Shown here piece by piece: positions 14,344-17,720 of a stretch of DNA of 17,720 nucleotides; positions within the stretch are counted from its first letter, which is position 1; each line of letters begins with the position of its first letter. The stretch spans positions 1-17,720 of the forward strand of contig JAAYGE010000191.1 in the NCBI GenBank assembly GCA_012727835.1. Reading direction: 5' to 3'. The translations under genes and the position numbers were made by a program. The stretch is from Bacillota bacterium. Lineage in GTDB: Bacteria > Bacillota_H > UBA994 > UBA5500. The notes under the pieces were generated by a model. It was not told the origin of the DNA, searched no databases, and worked only from the letters and a program-made list of their open reading frames with translations.

Positions 14344-14568
14344 GTGGTCATACTAGAGCGCCTGTGCCCAACACTCTGTCGGAGAGAGCTCAGTTCGCCA
14401 AGGGCAGCGACGGCACTCGCACTGGTTGGATTAGTAGAACCAGTAAATGAGTCCAATGCAAACTACTATTTGAATAGGCCCTTAGGTAGCTCGGCCTGTT
14501 GTCGCTGCATATCCTTGGCTCCCTCGCTCTTTTTAACGTGGGCCCAACGCGCTGTACGTATGACCAAC
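14344..14568 (+). ncRNA. Structured RNA-like element of 225 nt with possible pseudoknot
   Basis: Nested pairings cover the whole element: terminal GTGGTCATAC/GTATGACCA (14344-14353/14558-14566); GCGC/GCGC (14358-14361/14549-14552); GCCAAGG/CCTTGGC (14397-14403/14513-14519); GCAGCGAC/GTCGCTGC (14404-14411/14501-14508); GG(C)ACTC/GAGTCC enclosing hairpin ACTGGTT/AACCAGT (14421-14427/14438-14444); and AATAGGCC/GGCCTGTT (14473-14480/14493-14500). Loop bases TAGTAG (14432-14437) match CTACTA (14463-14468), a likely pseudoknot. The last helix has a U-G pair on the plus strand that becomes A-C on the minus strand, favouring plus. No long reading frame fits. Its ends match the 45-bp element at 2491. 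The size is near that of raiA-type RNAs, but I cannot confirm any family. Confidence 0.6.
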
Positions 14569-14734
14569 GGCCCCATAGGGAGAGCTCTCTTACTAGAAAA
14601 AGTACGGGATTCTGAACTCCCCTCATATTAGGCGTAGCGGCGTACAGCTGTCGCCCTCGTGGGCCGACCAACGGGCGCCCCCTACGCATGTCCCTAAATA
14701 GCGATGTCGTAGGGGCGCCTCTGACAACCCTTTG
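14569..14734. other. Non-coding stretch with further inverted repeats
   Basis: No credible gene is seen here. Several inverted repeats are present: GGCGCCCCCTACG with CGTAGGGGCGCC (14674-14686/14708-14719, one bulge), the partly competing GCGTAG/CTACGC (14632-14637/14682-14687), GGGAG/CTCCC (14578-14582/14617-14621), and a TACTAGA sequence (14592-14598) also found at the left ends of both repeat elements. It may be part of a larger RNA with the adjoining 225-nt element, or the leader of the radA transcript. Confidence 0.4.
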
Positions 14735-14779
14735 CGTAAAACAGAGGCCCGGGGAGCCAGTGCTCTGGCCCCGGGCCTC
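14735..14779 (-). terminator. Terminator of the mcsB-clpC transcript
   Basis: An 11-bp GC-rich stem GAGGCCCGGGG/CCCCGGGCCTC (14744-14754/14769-14779), with further pairing in the loop, is followed on the minus strand by TGTTTT. The plus strand has no T-run after the stem, so it serves clpC. Confidence 0.85.
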
Positions 14780-14798
14780 GGGAGGGAGTATGCAATTA

Positions 14799-17231
14799 TT
14801 ATTCTATCTCGGCCTCTCTGGTAAAGGTCAGCTTGCCATCCACCGCATCGACCTTGATCAGATCGCCGGCCTTAAACTCGCCGGCCAGCATCTTCTCCGA
14901 CAATTCGTCTTCAATGTGGCGCTGGATGGCCCGTCGCAAGGGTCGGGCACCAAAGGTTGGGTCATAACCCACCTCGGTCAGGTGGTCTTTAGCCGCATCG
15001 GTCAGCACGATGCGCAGATCGTATTCCTCTAGGCGCTCGCCTAATTCGCGAACCATTAGATCCACGATCTGACGTAGCTCCTCTTTATCCAGTTGGTGGA
15101 ATACGATAATCTCGTCCACCCGGTTCAAGAACTCGGGCCGGAAGGTGCGCTTCAATTCCTCGGTTACCCGCTTCTTCATCTGCTCGTACTGATCCTGGCT
15201 ACGGGCCTCGTCATCGCCCGTATGGAAGCCCAGGCCAAAGCCTTTGCGGATGGAATGGGCACCCACGTTAGAAGTCATAATCAGTACGGCGTTGCGGAAA
15301 TCGACGGTGCGTCCCTTACCATCGGTCAAACGACCGTCGTCCAATACCTGCAAGAGGATGTTGAAGACTTCTGGATGGGCCTTTTCGATTTCATCTAAGA
15401 GCACCACCGAATAGGGTTTGCGTCTAATCGCTTCGGTCAGCTGGCCTCCCTCATCGTAACCCACATAGCCGGGCGGCGAGCCGACTAAGCGAGAAACCGC
15501 ATGGCGCTCCATGTACTCCGACATGTCGATGCGGATCATGGCATCCTCATCGGCAAACAGGGCTTCTGCCAGCGCCCTGGCTAGCTCCGTCTTACCGACA
15601 CCGGTGGGTCCTAGGAAGATGAAGGAACCGATAGGCCGTTTCGGATCTTTCAATCCGGCATGGGCCCGTCGCATAGCTCGCGCCAAGGAGCGTACCGCTT
15701 CCTTCTGACCGATAACCCGTTGGTGCAGAATTTCTTCCAACTTGAGCAAGCGCTCCGCCTCTTCTTCCGCCAGCTTATTCACCGGAATACCCGTCCAGCT
15801 GGACACGATGTAGGCGATATCATCAGCAGTAACGCTGGCTTCGTCACGAATGCGCTGGTTCTCCCATTCTTTCTGCTTTTCTTCCAGTTGCTTCTCCAGC
15901 TCCCGCTCTTCATCACGCAGTTCGGCGGCCCGCTCAAACTCTTCTGCCCGTTTAGCCGCTTCCTTCTCCTGGCGCACCAAGGCCAACTTCTCTTCCAGCT
16001 CCTTTAAGTTGGGAGGAGCCGTATGGGCTTGCAGCCGCACCCGGCTGGAGGCTTCATCGATCAGGTCGATAGCCTTATCGGGCAAGAAACGGTCGCTAAT
16101 GTAACGCGAGGATAGGTTAACCGCCGCCTCCAGCGCTTCGTCGGTAATTTTAACCCGGTGATGGGCTTCATAGCGATCCCGTAGCCCGCGCAATATTTCT
16201 AAGGCCTCTTCCTTGGAGGGCTCTGATACCATAATCGGCTGGAACCGCCGCTCCAGGGCCGCATCCTTTTCGATATGTTTCCGATACTCATCTAAAGTGG
16301 TGGCACCGATGCACTGGAGCTCACCCCTAGCCAGAGCCGGCTTGAGAATGTTGGCCGCATCGATGGCGCCTTCGGCTCCACCGGCACCGATTAGGGTGTG
16401 CAGCTCATCGATAAATAGAATAACGTTACCGGCCTGCTGAATCTCGTCCATCACTTTCTTGAATCGCTCTTCAAACTCGCCCCGATACTTGGTACCAGCC
16501 ACCACCGATGCCAAGTCCAGGGTCACAACCCGCTTGTCTTTAAGAATTTCCGGCACCTGTTCGGCGTAAATACGTTGGGCCAAGCCCTCGGCAATGGCCG
16601 TTTTACCAACGCCCGGCTCACCGATTAACACCGGGTTATTCTTAGTACGACGGCTGAGAATCTGTATTACCCGCTCAATTTCCTTATCCCTGCCTACCAC
16701 CGGGTCCAATTTCCCCTGCTGAGCTAGGCCCGTCAAATCGCGCCCGAAAGAATCCAGAGTAGGCGTGTTGGAAGCGACCTTAGCTCTGCCGGTAGCCCCC
16801 GTATTCGGGCCCGACTTGCCAGCACCCGGTTGCAGCATACTCTGCTGGAAGCCCATGCTCTCCAGAATCTTAGCCGCCACACCGGTGCCTTCCTTCGTTA
16901 GCCCGATAAACAGGTGATCCGCATCTATGGCCGGCATACCATTGCTACGGGCTTCATAGAGGGCCAACTCCAGTACCCGCTTGACTCGGGCCGAATACCC
17001 TCTCACCTCGGCCCCTTCCTGTCCGCGACCGCCCAGTTTCTCCACCGATTCGGTCACCTGCTGGGGGGTGAGGCCCATCTTCTTAAAGGTGTTGACAGCC
17101 AAACCTTCTCCCGTATTTAACAAACCCAAAAGCAAATGTTCAGTGCCGATTATCTGATGGCCTAAACGTCTTGCCTCCTGCTCCGCTGCCACCATGGCAG
17201 CCTGAGCTTTCGGGGTCAATGGAAACATCAT
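14799..17231 (-). CDS. clpC: ATP-dependent Clp protease ATP-binding subunit ClpC
   Basis: 810-residue AAA+ unfoldase that feeds ClpP, and recognises arginine-phosphorylated proteins made by McsB. Domains in order: N-terminal Clp repeat domain (about 1-145), first AAA module with Walker A GEPGVGKT at 204-211 and Walker [11 protein letters not shown], a coiled-coil/UVR middle domain (about 415-475, rich in Lys/Glu) typical of ClpC rather than ClpB, and second AAA module with Walker A GPTGVGKT (about 545) and Walker [16 protein letters not shown]. The ATG at 17231 overlaps the mcsB stop (TAATG) and has AAAGGAGGG upstream. It ends at a terminator. In relatives, CtsR represses the ctsR-mcsA-mcsB-clpC operon; the promoter is outside this window. 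Confidence 0.98.
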   Translation of the reverse strand: MMFPLTPKAQAAMVAAEQEARRLGHQIIGTEHLLLGLLNTGEGLAVNTFKKMGLTPQQVTESVEKLGGRGQEGAEVRGYSARVKRVLELALYEARSNGMPAIDADHLFIGLTKEGTGVAAKILESMGFQQSMLQPGAGKSGPNTGATGRAKVASNTPTLDSFGRDLTGLAQQGKLDPVVGRDKEIERVIQILSRRTKNNPVLIGEPGVGKTAIAEGLAQRIYAEQVPEILKDKRVVTLDLASVVAGTKYRGEFEERFKKVMDEIQQAGNVILFIDELHTLIGAGGAEGAIDAANILKPALARGELQCIGATTLDEYRKHIEKDAALERRFQPIMVSEPSKEEALEILRGLRDRYEAHHRVKITDEALEAAVNLSSRYISDRFLPDKAIDLIDEASSRVRLQAHTAPPNLKELEEKLALVRQEKEAAKRAEEFERAAELRDEERELEKQLEEKQKEWENQRIRDEASVTADDIAYIVSSWTGIPVNKLAEEEAERLLKLEEILHQRVIGQKEAVRSLARAMRRAHAGLKDPKRPIGSFIFLGPTGVGKTELARALAEALFADEDAMIRIDMSEYMERHAVSRLVGSPPGYVGYDEGGQLTEAIRRKPYSVVLLDEIEKAHPEVFNILLQVLDDGRLTDGKGRTVDFRNAVLIMTSNVGAHSIRKGFGLGFHTGDDEARSQDQYEQMKKRVTEELKRTFRPEFLNRVDEIIVFHQLDKEELRQIVDLMVRELGERLEEYDLRIVLTDAAKDHLTEVGYDPTFGARPLRRAIQRHIEDELSEKMLAGEFKAGDLIKVDAVDGKLTFTREAEIE

Positions 17232-17720
17232 TACTTCTTACCCTCCTTTAATCGCTGGCGAACTATCGCCGCCCTTTTATAATCACGAGTTTCTGGTTGC
17301 ATTTCTTCATCGGCAAATCGCTGCATCATGGCCGGTTGGGTCAATACCAACAGTTCGTTCTGGGTACGATAGGAAACCTCATTCAGTATCCCCAATTCAT
17401 GGCCTAAACGCACATCCGATAACAGGCGTATGGCTTCTTGCGAGGTTAAGAGCCGCGCATTGGTGAGGGTACCATAAGCCCGATACACCCTATCTTCCAT
17501 TGCCCAGCGGTTGGCCTTGAGTAGAGCTTGCTGGGCAGTCCTTTCTTGCTCCACAATCTGGCGAATGACAGCCGCCAGGTTTTGTAGAATCTCCTCTTCG
17601 CTGGGGCCCAAGGTTATCTGGTTGGAAATCTGGAAGAGGTTGCCCACCGCCTCCGTCCCTTCACCATATAACCCGCGCACCACCAATCCCACCTGGCCAA
17701 TGGCCGCCAGCACTTTACCA
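17231..17720 (-). CDS. mcsB: Protein-arginine kinase McsB, C-terminal part
   Basis: Only the last 162 residues or so are in the window; the frame is open to the right edge, entering as [21 protein letters not shown]. McsB phosphorylates arginines on misfolded proteins and marks them for ClpC-ClpP. The visible part matches the phosphagen-kinase catalytic lobe ([13 protein letters not shown]) and ends with RDYKRA, the RDxxRA phosphoarginine-binding motif of McsB. The stop overlaps the clpC start by one base. The Met/GTG at 17713 is an internal codon, not the start. Confidence 0.96.
   Translation of the reverse strand, partial: GKVLAAIGQVGLVVRGLYGEGTEAVGNLFQISNQITLGPSEEEILQNLAAVIRQIVEQERTAQQALLKANRWAMEDRVYRAYGTLTNARLLTSQEAIRLLSDVRLGHELGILNEVSYRTQNELLVLTQPAMMQRFADEEMQPETRDYKRAAIVRQRLKEGKK

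Noticed and set aside
14351..14358. TACTAGAG as an engineered cloning scar
   Set aside because: The same bases occur in the short element at 2497 in a matching stem context and the surroundings are natural sequence, so shared descent explains it.
14344..14689. Reading frames of 95-99 codons on both strands over the structured region
   Set aside because: They have no ribosome sites and no protein-like composition, overlap each other, and cover the paired arms. The stretch is better explained as non-coding.
1..17720. CRISPR arrays, tRNA or rRNA genes, insertion sequences with transposases
   Set aside because: None was seen: no regularly spaced repeats, no cloverleaf ends and no transposase-like frame.

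Overview
The window reads as a chromosomal segment of a Gram-positive clostridia-type Bacillota (Firmicutes). The order mcsB-clpC-radA-disA ... carD-yacL-ispD-ispF-mrnC-thyX-rlmB is the classic stress/DNA-integrity/isoprenoid neighbourhood of that group. Starts are preceded by strong GGAGG sites, with some GTG/TTG starts. Nearly everything lies on the minus strand, so transcription runs from high to low coordinates.

Right end (17720-10855): the C-terminal part of mcsB (protein-arginine kinase) overlaps clpC, which ends at a strong minus-strand terminator (14735-14779). A gene-free stretch of about 500 bases follows; it contains a 225-nt, highly structured, probably pseudoknotted RNA-like element (14344-14568). 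Then comes radA, split by an 895-nt insertion (12670-13564). I read the insertion as a group I intron: its P1, P10, P2 tetraloop, 3' J8/7-P7 consensus, U-before-5'-site and terminal G all fit, and exact removal restores a 452-residue RadA. The intron carries its own 237-codon gene of unrecognised family. disA follows, closed by a terminator.

Centre (10854-4901): a peptide ABC transporter operon (lipoprotein binding protein, two permeases, two ATPases, then a coupled 61-residue membrane protein) sits between disA and carD. One ATPase (OppD-like) lacks the Walker B catalytic glutamate. The leader of the operon has a nested hairpin. The operon converges on a bidirectional terminator with the only plus-strand gene (4449-4844), a small MazG-like, cysteine-bearing protein that is divergent from carD.

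Left end (4251-1): carD (RNA polymerase-binding regulator, two predicted promoters), a YacL-type PIN/TRAM membrane protein, ispD and ispF (MEP pathway), mrnC (Mini-RNase III), thyX (flavin-dependent thymidylate synthase) and the first 21 codons of rlmB. Between ispD and yacL lies a 45-bp element (2491-2535) whose two ends match those of the 225-nt element near radA, suggesting a dispersed family of which it is an internally deleted member.

The two most noteworthy items are the radA group I intron with its unfamiliar gene and the structured RNA/repeat family. All structure was found by eye; no covariance model, folding program or database search was run.
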